From: JALEFZ01 sp038527485
GTDB lineage: Bacteria; Bacteroidota; Bacteroidia; J057
Direction: 5' to 3'
NCBI GenBank assembly: GCA_038527485.1
Contig: JBCBFT010000008.1
Span: forward strand, 1-64,000
DNA: 64,000 bases
This document shows, piece after piece, positions 16,275 to 25,500 of the stretch. The notes under the pieces are model-generated. The model had not been told where the DNA came from, searched no databases, and saw only the letters and a program-made list of their open reading frames with translations. A program made the position numbers and the translations under genes. Numbering within the stretch: the stretch's first letter is position 1; each line of letters begins with the position of its first letter.

Positions 16275-16922
16275 ATGAAAAACCTCACTGTGATACTTAC
16301 CCTCCTGGCCTTCGTCTTTACCCCGATGGTGGTAGACGCTCAAGTGTCTAAGGAAGAAAAGAAGTTCTGGAAGAAAAAAGCCAAAACTTATTCCAAGAAT
16401 CCTTTGACTCTGAAAGCAGAGTTTGAAAATTATCAGGAGCAGATCAAAGATCTTAAGCAACGCAATATAGACCTTATGAGCCAAGCGAGTTCTTCGCAAG
16501 GGGGAGAGGCTGAAGATAGCCTCCGATGGGCCCTAATCCAGGCTGAAAGCCAACTGGAGCGTGTCACCAAAGAGAATAATAGACTAAAGGAAGAGCTTCG
16601 CTCTCAAAAATCTTTTGTAGGTACAGGAAATATGCCTGGACTCGTCTATCGTATACAAATCGGTGCCTACGTATTTTTCCAAGCCGACAATATCCCTTCT
16701 GGAAGCGGAGAAATTGTCGCAGAGCGCGCCGACGGATTTAACAAGTATCTTTTAGGCGCATTTAGAGATTATGATGAAAGCATAGCCTTCCGCGATGAAA
16801 TGAGAGAGATGGGTATGAAGGACGCATGGGTGGTTCCTTACATTGATGGAGTCCGTGTATCAATGGAAGAAGCCAATGCTTATCAACAAAATCCCACCTC
16901 AGCTAACATCCTCGATGACTAA
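16275..16922 (+). CDS. secreted coiled-coil protein with SPOR-like C-terminus
   Basis: A 215-residue exported protein with a signal peptide (MKNLTVILTLLAFVFTPMVVDA). Residues about 25-115 are highly charged and predicted coiled coil (KKAKTYSKNPLTLKAEFENY; QAESQLERVTKENNRLKEEL). Residues about 125-200 (PGLVYRIQIGAYVFF...YLLGAFRDYDESIAFRDEMR...AWVVPYIDG) have the pattern of a SPOR-type domain, which in other proteins binds denuded peptidoglycan. The pattern 'RIQIGAY ... GAFRDYDES ... A..VPYIDG' supports this, but I cannot score it. A strong terminator lies about 100 bases downstream. Confidence 0.7.
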   Translation: MKNLTVILTLLAFVFTPMVVDAQVSKEEKKFWKKKAKTYSKNPLTLKAEFENYQEQIKDLKQRNIDLMSQASSSQGGEAEDSLRWALIQAESQLERVTKENNRLKEELRSQKSFVGTGNMPGLVYRIQIGAYVFFQADNIPSGSGEIVAERADGFNKYLLGAFRDYDESIAFRDEMREMGMKDAWVVPYIDGVRVSMEEANAYQQNPTSANILDD

Positions 16923-17022
16923 GGTTTAATGAAAAATCATATATATATTAGATCTAATGTTTGGGGGTGACCTATATGCTGAAGATCAGTGAACTATAGT
17001 TAGTCCTCAAGAAAAAAATAAG

Positions 17023-17061
17023 AAATTCCCTTCTCCTAGGTAACTAGAGAAGGGAATTTTT
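17023..17061 (+). terminator. Rho-independent terminator
   Basis: The perfect stem AAATTCCCTTCTC / GAGAAGGGAATTT is followed by more T. An A-run in front of the stem could allow use from the other strand too. Confidence 0.9.
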
Positions 17062-17142
17062 CATGTCGGGAAATGTAGGAATAGCTATTTGTGAACTCCG
17101 ATTTGTTTTTGTAAGTTTAGTTAAGCAGGAAATGATGCGGTT

Positions 17143-17847
17143 ATGCCGTTTATAACAATAGAAAGTCATATACCCAATACAAGCTTAGGGCTCTGGAAAA
17201 TCGAGGAAGATGAATATTATTTTCTGGAAAGGGTCAAGTTATATGACAATGAATGGGTACAACTGGGCAAGGTCATTCATCCCAAGAAGCGCCTGGAGTG
17301 GCTCTCAAGTAGATTGTGCCTAAAACACCTACTCGACATCAAAGATACCGCTCGTATAGAGTCTCTTCGGATGGATTCAGGTAAGCCCTATCTCTCCAAC
17401 CAATCTTATAATATCTCTTATTCTCACTCTCTCGAATACTCCGCAGCCATTGCTTCTCAAGCACATGAAGTAGGTGTAGACATAGAGTATCTCAAGCGTA
17501 AACGAAACATCCGTACGCGCTTTCTTTTCATGGACGACGAAGAACTGGACTGGTTTGAAGAAAATCCCACATTCGAGAACTTTATCCTGATCTGGAGCGC
17601 CAAAGAATCCCTTTACAAAATCGTCGGTCGAGGATTTGGATTTAAAGAGCATATCCACATTCGCCCTGATTCTTCTCAGCTAGAATGTAACGGTATCTTA
17701 CCTGCTTACGTAAAGACCAGTGAGTACTATCAAGAATTTCAAGTTCATTTTGAAGTTAGAGAAGAAGTCGCTTTAACTTATACCTATCTCCCCCAGCTAC
17801 AACAAGTAGAATCTCCCAATGCAATAGTCGCATTATCAGGAAACTAA
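17143..17847 (+). CDS. 4'-phosphopantetheinyl transferase superfamily protein
   Basis: A 234-residue Sfp-type phosphopantetheinyl transferase, which moves the phosphopantetheine arm of CoA onto a serine of carrier proteins. The diagnostic motifs are GVDIEYLKRKR (Mg-binding Asp and Glu, about residues 110-120) and WSAKESLYKIVGRGF (about 150-164). The upstream SGKPYL...YNISYSHS element is also typical. The length fits the Sfp group rather than the short AcpS. No polyketide or peptide synthetase is in the window, so the substrate is not apparent; it may be the fatty acid carrier protein. Confidence 0.92.
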   Translation: MPFITIESHIPNTSLGLWKIEEDEYYFLERVKLYDNEWVQLGKVIHPKKRLEWLSSRLCLKHLLDIKDTARIESLRMDSGKPYLSNQSYNISYSHSLEYSAAIASQAHEVGVDIEYLKRKRNIRTRFLFMDDEELDWFEENPTFENFILIWSAKESLYKIVGRGFGFKEHIHIRPDSSQLECNGILPAYVKTSEYYQEFQVHFEVREEVALTYTYLPQLQQVESPNAIVALSGN

Positions 17848-17999
17848 AATTGATCCTATCACAAGATTCTCACATTCCCTTCGTTTCACCCTTACACCTT
17901 ATCTGATGGAAATCAGTAGGCTTCTGAATGATTCACATTGCGTATATTCAGGAGAATGCAGAGATTCAGGATACAACCACACAATTAACTGTCAAGCAT

Positions 18000-18599
18000 A
18001 TGAAGCGTAAAATGATATTTGGGGTAGCTGCCCTGGCATTTTTTGTCCTTGCTTTGGCTCCCTACTCTCAAGCCCAACAGCTGAAAATTGATGACTTTAT
18101 TCTGACAGATACCCAAGGTCAGCAATTTCACCTTGCAGACCACGCCGAGCAAAAGGCCGTAGTCGTCTTCATGACGAGTAGCAACTGTGTATTTGCTACC
18201 AAGTATGAAGATCGAATCAAGGAACTTTATGAAGCATATCAATCAAAAGACATCGGTTTTGTGGCCATTAATTCCAATGATCCTTCTATCAGTGATCGAG
18301 ACGATGTCAAAGTCATGAGGCAATATGCTCCTTTTCCTTTTCCCTATGTGAAGGATGAGGCACAAATTGTCGCTAAACTACTAGGAGCAGAGACCAATCC
18401 CGAAGTGTTTATCCTGCTCCCAATGGGAACCACATTTGAGCTTGCCTATCGTGGGCAAATCGATGATAGCCCACTGAGTAGCACCCGTATCAAAGAGGCC
18501 TATGTCCAAAAGGCGCTCGATGCCATCCTCGAAGACTCAGACGTACAAACGACATTTACAGAAGCGAAAGGTTGCCCTATCCGCTGGAAAAATCAGTAG
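18000..18599 (+). CDS. redoxin (AhpC/TSA-like) domain protein, exported
   Basis: A 199-residue thioredoxin-fold protein. The start at 18000 gives a signal peptide (MKRKMIFGVAALAFFVLA...SQA). The motif FMTSSNCVFATKYEDRIKEL around residue 65 carries a single Cys with the spacing of peroxiredoxin-like 'PRX-like' proteins (S-x-N-C-x-x-x-x-x-Y-E). The ending NPEVFILL and GCPIRW are also typical of that group. It probably works in periplasmic redox or peroxide chemistry. The longer frame from 17928 adds an unsupported N-terminus. Confidence 0.8.
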   Translation: MKRKMIFGVAALAFFVLALAPYSQAQQLKIDDFILTDTQGQQFHLADHAEQKAVVVFMTSSNCVFATKYEDRIKELYEAYQSKDIGFVAINSNDPSISDRDDVKVMRQYAPFPFPYVKDEAQIVAKLLGAETNPEVFILLPMGTTFELAYRGQIDDSPLSSTRIKEAYVQKALDAILEDSDVQTTFTEAKGCPIRWKNQ

Positions 18600-18649
18600 C
18601 TACAGTGGCAAAACCTGCTATGTAAGACATATAAAGATTCATTATTTTC

Positions 18650-18688
18650 ACGAGGGATTGGGGATTACCTGATCCCTCGTAGCTTTTT
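18650..18688 (+). terminator. terminator after the redoxin gene
   Basis: Stem ACGAGGGAT / ATCCCTCGT with a 13-base loop, then AGCTTTTT. It lies between the redoxin gene and hutG, so hutG probably has its own promoter. Confidence 0.85.
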
Positions 18689-18706
18689 ATAAATATTCTT
18701 TATCCT

Positions 18707-19675
18707 ATGTACGCACCTACGCCTCATGATTGCTGGAAAGGCAGGGTAGATCCTGAAGATGGAGACCTTGGATTGCGATGGCACCAAATGATTCAACTAC
18801 GTAATCTCTCTCTTCCTCTCCCTGCCATTGAAATAGAAGGCACCCATCTGATGTTTGTAGGCTTCGAATGTGAGGAGGGAGTAGCGAGGAACCAGGGAAG
18901 ATTGGGTGCCAAAGAAGGACCTCGATTTCTCCGCAAGGCCATGGCCAATTTCGCGCACCACTTGCCTGCGCATGTTCATTTGTATGATGGAGGAACTGTG
19001 ATCTGTGGGGCAGGGAAATTAGCAGCGGCTCAACAACAACTATCCCAGATGATCCAAAAAGCGCATGCAGCAGGTTACCAATGCATCGTATTGGGAGGGG
19101 GGCATGAAGTGGCTTGGGGGAGTTTTGGGGGATTGATTCCGCAACTTTCCACGGGGAAAAAGCTCGGAATTCTCAATTTTGACGCACATTTCGATCTACG
19201 AAAACCCTCAAAAGGTCCTTCCTCAGGTACGCCTTTCTATCAGATAGCCGATTGGTGTACCCAACATTCGCATGAATTTCATTATCTCTGTTGGGGCATC
19301 CAGCCTATGGGCAATACCCAAGCGTTGTTTGCAACTGCCCAAGAACTTCAAGCTGGCTATCTCACGATGCCTCGCTTAGCCGAAATGACGGCACAGGCAC
19401 AGATGCTGTACCTCACCCGATTTTTAGCGGAGATCGATCACCTGTACCTTTCGATTGATCTAGATGGATTTGATGTTGCTTACGCACCTGGGGTGAGTGC
19501 AACAAATGTGGGGGGATTAGTTCCACAGGAGGTGTTTCCGCTTCTTCGCCTGATCGCGCAGTCAAGTAAACTGGTGCTGGTAGACGTTGCAGAACTCAAT
19601 CCGACTTACGATATAGATGGTAAAACAGCCAAGCTGGGCGCTAGATGTTTGTGGGAATTGATCCAACATAGGTGA
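18707..19675 (+). CDS. hutG: formimidoylglutamase (arginase family)
   Basis: A 322-residue member of the arginase/agmatinase family that best fits HutG, which hydrolyses N-formimidoyl-L-glutamate to glutamate and formamide in histidine degradation. Metal-binding motifs of the family are visible: GGGHEVAWG (about 126), NFDAHFDLR (about 155) and SIDLDGFD (about 248). The N-terminal SLGCEEGVARNQGR-like region (GFECEEGVARNQGR) and the missing agmatinase hallmarks favour HutG. It stands alone, more than 20 kb from hutI and hutU in this window. Agmatinase or a related ureohydrolase is the alternative. Confidence 0.82.
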   Translation: MYAPTPHDCWKGRVDPEDGDLGLRWHQMIQLRNLSLPLPAIEIEGTHLMFVGFECEEGVARNQGRLGAKEGPRFLRKAMANFAHHLPAHVHLYDGGTVICGAGKLAAAQQQLSQMIQKAHAAGYQCIVLGGGHEVAWGSFGGLIPQLSTGKKLGILNFDAHFDLRKPSKGPSSGTPFYQIADWCTQHSHEFHYLCWGIQPMGNTQALFATAQELQAGYLTMPRLAEMTAQAQMLYLTRFLAEIDHLYLSIDLDGFDVAYAPGVSATNVGGLVPQEVFPLLRLIAQSSKLVLVDVAELNPTYDIDGKTAKLGARCLWELIQHR

Positions 19676-19760
19676 CGGAATATCTAATTCAACGACTGTA
19701 GGAATACGAAAGATACTTGATGAATTCTTTCGCATACCGCACTTGAAAAATCACACCTTT

Positions 19761-20210
19761 ATGAAACAGTTGTTGAAAATTCTTCCCTTCGTCTTCCTAT
19801 TTTCTTGCTGTATGCTCCAAGCACAGCAACCACAGCACACGGGCGTATACGTCAACGGCGAGGAGCTTTCCATGGAAGATGCATACTTTCTTCAGTACCT
19901 GATAGGTCCGATCTATCAAGGAAACTACTACCTCGATGAGCAAGGCAACTTTGGGATGGTCGGCTACCATCCCTCCTGTAATCTGATCCAAATCCTTGCT
20001 TACATGCAGCAGATGAGTCAAGCTTACCAGCAGCAGAATAGCAACAATTATCCCAACTCCTCATACAAACCTGCCAACAATGGAGGAGGCTTTTACTGGC
20101 AGGAAGGGGGACAATCGGGCTACATCAACAATCGGACAGGCGTCAGTGTCACACCTGCAGGTGAAAACTCTGTCATCAGCATTGGAGGCCGCGTATTGAG
20201 CCTGCCTTAA
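19761..20210 (+). CDS. small secreted protein, unknown
   Basis: A 149-residue exported protein (start ATG 19761; MKQLLKILPFVFLFSCCMLQA). A TTG at 19743 would extend it by six codons, but the ATG fits the signal peptide better. The mature part is Gln-, Asn-, Tyr- and Gly-rich (QQMSQAYQQQNSNNYPN; NNGGGFYWQEGGQSG), with a regular strand-like C-terminus. Such low-complexity composition is common in surface or matrix proteins. I do not recognise the family. It converges with the membrane TPR gene downstream, with a hairpin between them. Confidence 0.65.
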   Translation: MKQLLKILPFVFLFSCCMLQAQQPQHTGVYVNGEELSMEDAYFLQYLIGPIYQGNYYLDEQGNFGMVGYHPSCNLIQILAYMQQMSQAYQQQNSNNYPNSSYKPANNGGGFYWQEGGQSGYINNRTGVSVTPAGENSVISIGGRVLSLP

Positions 20211-20249
20211 GATCTAATATTTAAAACGCTATCTTTACGGGACTTTTTC

Positions 20250-20281
20250 AGACGGAGAACAACATTTGCTGTTCTCCGTCT
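20250..20281. terminator. hairpin between convergent genes
   Basis: The perfect 12-bp stem AGACGGAGAACA / TGTTCTCCGTCT has an 8-base loop and lies between a plus-strand gene ending at 20210 and a minus-strand gene ending at 20291. Neither side has a good T-run, so it may be a structure-dependent rather than intrinsic terminator. Confidence 0.5.
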
Positions 20282-20290
20282 CTATTGGCC

Positions 20291-21016
20291 TTAATTTTTC
20301 AACTCCTTCCGTAGTTTTTTCGCTTTCTCATAATAGTAATGCCCAGGATACTGAAGGATCTCCTCTAGCAACGCTTCGGTCTTGTCCCACTGCTCCATTT
20401 TTAGCCACGTCAGGGCTTCATACCACATGGCACTTTGTGCATCAGCTCCTTTTTGAAAAATAGCTGCGGCAAGACTCAAACTGTCCAAAGCTAGATAGGC
20501 TGTTCCCATTTGCATGTAGATACTGCCTTTTAGATAGGAATCGAGGGTGTCTTGCTCAAAAGAGGCGAGATAGTACATGAGTGCATCTTCCATTCTGCCT
20601 TCCCGCATGGCCATATCTCCCAGCAAGTATTGACGCATCTCAGTGGTCCTACCTCGTGTAGGGGAGGGTAGGGCATAAGGTTCATAATATGCCGCGAATA
20701 ATTCCTCAGATGTGCGCTGAGGCGCCTCGATCAATACATTGCGAAACAGAAGGAAAAAGAGCAGACAAGCTGCTAACGTTGTGATCCAGGGCCAGATCTT
20801 GAGGGGAGGCTTATGCTCCACTTGATAGAGCTGCCTCAACGTGGACCATTGGCTTTTTTGAACGGCGATTGCCACCGAAAGCTCTGCCATGAGATGTGGA
20901 AGAAATTGATTGCGAAATTCGAGATCTTCTTTCATTCGATCTTCCAAAATCTGGCGTTCGGAATCGGGCATCTTTCCGTTCAGATAATTTGTTGCAGAGT
21001 TAAAAAGTTCATCCAT
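20291..21016 (-). CDS. membrane TPR protein, possible anti-sigma factor
   Basis: A 241-residue protein. Residues 1-60 have the look of the N-terminal domain of Bacteroidota anti-sigma-like proteins (ATNYLNGKMPDSERQILEDR; then FRNQFLPHLMAELSVAIAV). One transmembrane helix follows at about 74-93 (WPWITTLAACLLFFLLFRNV). Residues about 125-241 form TPR-like helical hairpins (MREGRMEDALMYYLASF; YMQMGTAYLALDSLSLAAA). The topology would put the N-terminal part in the cytoplasm and the TPRs outside. It starts 51 bases after the end of an ECF sigma gene on the same strand, which suggests that it controls that sigma factor. No canonical zinc-binding anti-sigma motif is visible. Confidence 0.68.
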   Translation of the reverse strand: MDELFNSATNYLNGKMPDSERQILEDRMKEDLEFRNQFLPHLMAELSVAIAVQKSQWSTLRQLYQVEHKPPLKIWPWITTLAACLLFFLLFRNVLIEAPQRTSEELFAAYYEPYALPSPTRGRTTEMRQYLLGDMAMREGRMEDALMYYLASFEQDTLDSYLKGSIYMQMGTAYLALDSLSLAAAIFQKGADAQSAMWYEALTWLKMEQWDKTEALLEEILQYPGHYYYEKAKKLRKELKN

Positions 21017-21067
21017 AACCGATTAATTTTGCTTTGGAACTAGATAAGCGAAGAAAGCGTACAGTAT

Positions 21068-21652
21068 TCATCCCTCTATTTGTTGGTTAACCCGTTTGCG
21101 ATACAGTTCGATCAATTTTTTCCTGCATTGATACTTTTGGCTTGCTGCACTCTCGCCGCTAGTGAACCCCATTTCCTGTGCAATCTCTGAGGTTTTGTAG
21201 CCAGCACTACTCATCATCAGGATTTGCTGGCATCGCGCGCCGAGTTTGTGCATCAGTCCTTGTACGAAGTTCCATTCTTCTTTTTGCAGGATTCGTTTCA
21301 GAAAATGCGTCGCATAGTCAGGGATCTGTACCCAATCTTCTAGGCTGTCAGTCTCTATAGACGATCCCTTCCGGACTTTATCAATACACTTGTTATAAAA
21401 TACCTTAGACAGATAAGTGTGAATGCTACTATCGCCCCTGAAGCGTTCAGTTACAATTTGACGAATGAGCGAAACAATGGAATCCGTATAGAGATCGCCC
21501 AACTCTTCTTCTGTGAATCGAAAAGACTTTCCCTTTTTCCAGGCGATGTACATGAATTGCTGGTACAATATGGTTTCGAATCGGTGACGTTGGCGACCAC
21601 CTTCAAGGATTCCGGCAAGGATGACTTCATCAGTATAAAATGGACGTGCCAT
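21068..21652 (-). CDS. ECF-type RNA polymerase sigma factor
   Basis: A 194-residue sigma-70 family protein of the ECF type. The region at about 48-95 matches sigma region 2 (TDSIVSLIRQIVTERFR...IHTYLSKVFYNKCIDKVRKG), and about 130-190 matches region 4 with a helix-turn-helix (QILMMSSAGYKTSEIAQEMG, then SQKYQCRKKLIELYRKR). There is no large C-terminal extension. It forms a probable two-gene operon with the downstream membrane TPR protein, and the pair lies close to the CHAT/WD40 operon on the same strand. Its regulon is not known. Confidence 0.85.
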   Translation of the reverse strand: MARPFYTDEVILAGILEGGRQRHRFETILYQQFMYIAWKKGKSFRFTEEELGDLYTDSIVSLIRQIVTERFRGDSSIHTYLSKVFYNKCIDKVRKGSSIETDSLEDWVQIPDYATHFLKRILQKEEWNFVQGLMHKLGARCQQILMMSSAGYKTSEIAQEMGFTSGESAASQKYQCRKKLIELYRKRVNQQIEG

Positions 21653-21935
21653 AGGTGATGACTAATGGGTTTGACGAGGTTTATTTCATTAGTCTCATGA
21701 GAAGGGAAAAGCTAAACAAAGATCTGTACAAAAAATGAAATGGCTATAAAATTCTGATCTACAGTATTTTGAGTTTTGCTTTTTCTGTCTAAAAAGCCAT
21801 GAATCTGTAAAATTACTTTAGATTTTCCCATACACTCCGTCCATAAAAATCAAATGTAAAGGCAGGACACCTGTCTTTGATTACACGGAAGCCGAAAAGT
21901 GTCAAGAGTAGGCCTATCTCATAACAAACAATACC

Positions 21936-22379
21936 ATGGGTAAAAGACATGTGGATATCACACTTACATCAAATGAAGGCTGCCTTCTACATATCGAAGG
22001 TGACATAACATACACGATCCTTCCCCCAAACATTACGGGTTTTAGCGGGTCTGTTACAGTATCAGGAGAGGGAGACTGTCCCAATGGCAAGGTCACCTTT
22101 GGACTTGTTAACTCTAGAGAAAGTGAACATGCCGACAAGGACATTACCCTTAATCTGGACAGTCAGAATATCTATGCAATGAATGATCTGAAATGGAGAA
22201 GAAATATCACTCCAGTTCCTAAAGCATTGAACAGTAAGGAGAGTAGAGAACAACTCCTTCAGGAACTTCGATCTACTCAGAAAGATATGCAGAAGGAACT
22301 AGAAGAACTCCAGAGTTGCAAGGAAACGGATCGTATACATCCTGACATTTCTGTCAACGTGCATGTGACCTATGCATAG
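21936..22379 (+). CDS. orphan small protein next to the CHAT locus
   Basis: A 147-residue protein with no signal peptide. Residues about 1-70 are strand-rich (HVDITLTSNEG, ILPPNITGFSGSVTVSGEGD) and read like a small beta-sandwich. Residues about 95-130 are a charged helix (KESREQLLQELRSTQKDMQKELEEL) likely to be a coiled coil. The frame is convergent with the large WD40 gene. I recognise no family. It could belong to the CHAT locus or be unrelated; the strand pattern and the long open frame argue that it is a real gene. Confidence 0.55.
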   Translation: MGKRHVDITLTSNEGCLLHIEGDITYTILPPNITGFSGSVTVSGEGDCPNGKVTFGLVNSRESEHADKDITLNLDSQNIYAMNDLKWRRNITPVPKALNSKESREQLLQELRSTQKDMQKELEELQSCKETDRIHPDISVNVHVTYA

Positions 22380-22396
22380 TATTTAGAATTCATAGT

Positions 22397-22432
22397 CTAG
22401 CTGCTGGCGCTGCTTCTAAAGCCGCTAGCTAG
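22397..22432. other. stem-loop between convergent genes
   Basis: The arms CTAGCT and AGCTAG flank a GC-rich middle between the orphan small gene and the WD40 gene. No T-run follows on either strand, so its role as a terminator is uncertain. Confidence 0.35.
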
Positions 22433-22515
22433 GGCTATCTTGAGTACTTTCGGTATGTTTAGGACGATAACAGAAGATCCCAAGCATACCGATTTTTGAG
22501 CTGAGAATGCGCGCA

Positions 22516-25500
22516 CTACTCTCTATCCAAACGATATAGAATTGCTTGTACCTTTCCCTCTCCACTCCTGGTTGCGACCAAGATTTGGTCCCCCTCAGCT
22601 CCAAAGCAAGCGTCACGTATACTTTCTTCTGTTTGGATCGTCACTACGTCTTGCCCCTCTGCATTCTGAACCTGCACTTGTCCATTCTGCCCGACACTCA
22701 GGATGTACTGTCCACTGGGATCAAAAGCGACGCTTCGCACCCAGTCTTGATGGCGTCTCTCTACTGATACTTCCTGTGCGAAATCGCCCGTAATATCCCA
22801 CGTATGGACATTGCCAGACCGAGTACCTGCAATGAGTCGTTCACCCTGGGGATCTACATCGAGGGCATAAATGGTACTCCCTGTATCAAACGATTCTAGG
22901 GCTGTTTCCTTATCCTTACTCCATCGTTGGACGACCCCCCGATCTCCTGCCGAAAAGACATCTCCTTGGCCATTAAACGCCAAAGCAGCGTTTTCTTGAT
23001 TCAGGGTATTGAAACGCCTTACCATGGACCAATCCCCTGTGGCATAGAGAAGGACACGGCCCCGCGATGTCCCGATAGCCAACCACTTGTCGTCTTGAGA
23101 GAACGCAAGCCCTATGACTGCGCCCGATTGTCTTTCTAGTTCCTGCAGCTTGGTTCCTGAAGGAGACCATATGTTCAGTCGCCCATCTGCTGTCCCTGTA
23201 ATGATGTAGCGTCCATCATGTGAAATCACCGTCGATCGAACTCTATCAGGATGATAGAGCGTAGAGAGCGCTTGCAGGCCATTGGCAGAGAGCACCCGCA
23301 CGGTACGATCGTCAGAAGCGGTAACAAGATACCGTCCGTCTTCTGATATATCGACTGCGACAACCTGCCCTTTGTGTCCTTCCAAAGGATTTTTGGCGAC
23401 GACTTCCCATTCTTCTTTTGGGCATATACCGTTTGGCAGCGTTCGAGGCACGCAATTGCCCTCTCGATCTATGAGGTATTTTTTCCCCCACCGCTTCACC
23501 ACTGCAAAGGCACCTTCAAAGTTTTTGGCAAGCTGAAAGCGTTCACCTTTAAATGCTTCCTTTCCCCGTGTATTGATGAAATAGTAGCGTCCACCCTCTT
23601 GTACGACAGCCAGTGGTTCCATCCTGTCGGGAAGTAGCTCAGGAGATTCAAACTCTATGGCTTGATTGTAAGTCGGGGAGACAACATATGCCCCTGATTG
23701 GTCGATCAGTCCCCATTTTTCCTGTTCTTTGACCGATGCTACACCGTAGCGGAAGCCTTTCACCTTGTCAAAGGATCGATCCATGGCCGGTGCGATTTTT
23801 TCATCCTTATATATGACAAATGACCAGCCTTGTGAGGATTTTACAGCTCCTACTCCCTCAGAGAAAGGAAGTGCGTCCTCATATCGGGTGGGCTGCAGTA
23901 CTCCATCGGGAGAGACGAACCCATATTGTCCTTTATATCTATACAACACAGGGCCATCGAGGGGATCTGACAAATATTCAAAGTCTGTCTGAATAAATGT
24001 CTGAAGCTCTTGAGAGGAAGGTGAAGCGATAGGCTGCTCTTTTATGTTGGTTGGCTCGACTTTTTCTCCTCTGATTCTTTTCTGGATTACATCAATGGCC
24101 TCATTTAGCCCTTGATCATCTATTGCTTGCTTCAGCCGTTCTAGCGTCGGTTGAGGATCTTGATGAGTTTGAAAGAAATTGGCCGCCTGAAAGAATTGGG
24201 GATTTTGTTCCAGGATCGCGTCAATTCGACTGAGGGCCAAGGAGAGTTTATTCTTTTGATTGAGCCCTTCTAGGTTCTCTGCTTTTTTCAGTAAGACCAA
24301 AGCGGCCGCGTACTCAGCATCTAAAGAGATGCGTGCCGAAGGGTTCTTAGAAGCTTCACCAAAACTCTCTACAGCTCTGGCTTCGTCTTGAGACCGAATG
24401 GCAATCAATCCTTTATTGTAATCGGAATTGGATTTGATGTCGATCAGGGATTCTTTAGGTACATGATCGGCTAGCTTTTTTTCAGGTTGGTCCAATATAT
24501 TTTCCGCCTCTGAGCTGAGCCTCGCAAAGTCCTGTGAAGCCTCAATTTCATTGCCTGCCAGGAGTTTGAGCGTACTCAGGTTGTAGTCAGGTGTCAAGTA
24601 CTCGGGTTCATTGAGTGCTTGACGTATTTCGAGGGCGCGTTCATACTCCATTTGAGCAGAAGCATATCGTTCGTCCTTCAGATAGGCATTTCCTTTGTGG
24701 ACGTGAAACCGCATGTGCGCCGTATCATTGGCCAGATAATAAGTCTTCCCTTCGAAATTGTACAAATGCATCAAGGATTCTGTATTCCAAAGACTGTAAA
24801 GCATGCTCGAGGCAAACAAGATGCCCATGGCTACGCGGAGCCAAGGGCGAATTCCCAAAGAGGGTTCTCCTTGCTCGAACACCGTCTCTGATACAGGCTC
24901 GGGAAGCGTAACCTGTGGTAGTACACGAGGATGATGGTGCAGATAATGGGTGATCATGGGATCTTCTACCTCATGATTCAGGGCAAAGTCCTGGATTTCC
25001 TGCATCACTTGTAAATGGCGACGGATGCCAGGGTTGAGCTCCGCTTCCAGGATATGGAGCTTGAGTTGATGCTCTGCTGAGGCATAGGAAGCAGGTGGAG
25101 GAGGATTCTCTCTCAACATATTAAGGAGGACCTGCTGCGCCAGTTGAAGGTCCGTCTTGGGGAGAAGCCCGATGAGCTCGCTGCGTACATCTTTTGGGAT
25201 ACTCCCCTTCCTGAACCAGGGCAACATACTCAGCTTGGCCACCAGTGCAGGCGTAGTCAAGGGCATTTTCCTGACTTGTCCCAAGGCAGAACCCATACTC
25301 AGCGTCAGGTCCCACGTGAGATCCGAATGTATTGCACACATGCACAGCCAAGTGAAAAGATCTTTTCCCGAACCTTCTCTGTAGGCTTCTTTGAGATCCT
25401 CTAGCTGTGTATCAAAGTAGAGGTGTAGGGCTGGAATCAGATTATCCTGCGCTAAGTCGGGGACGGGAGGATAATGATTTTGCTTGAGCCAATACCTCAA

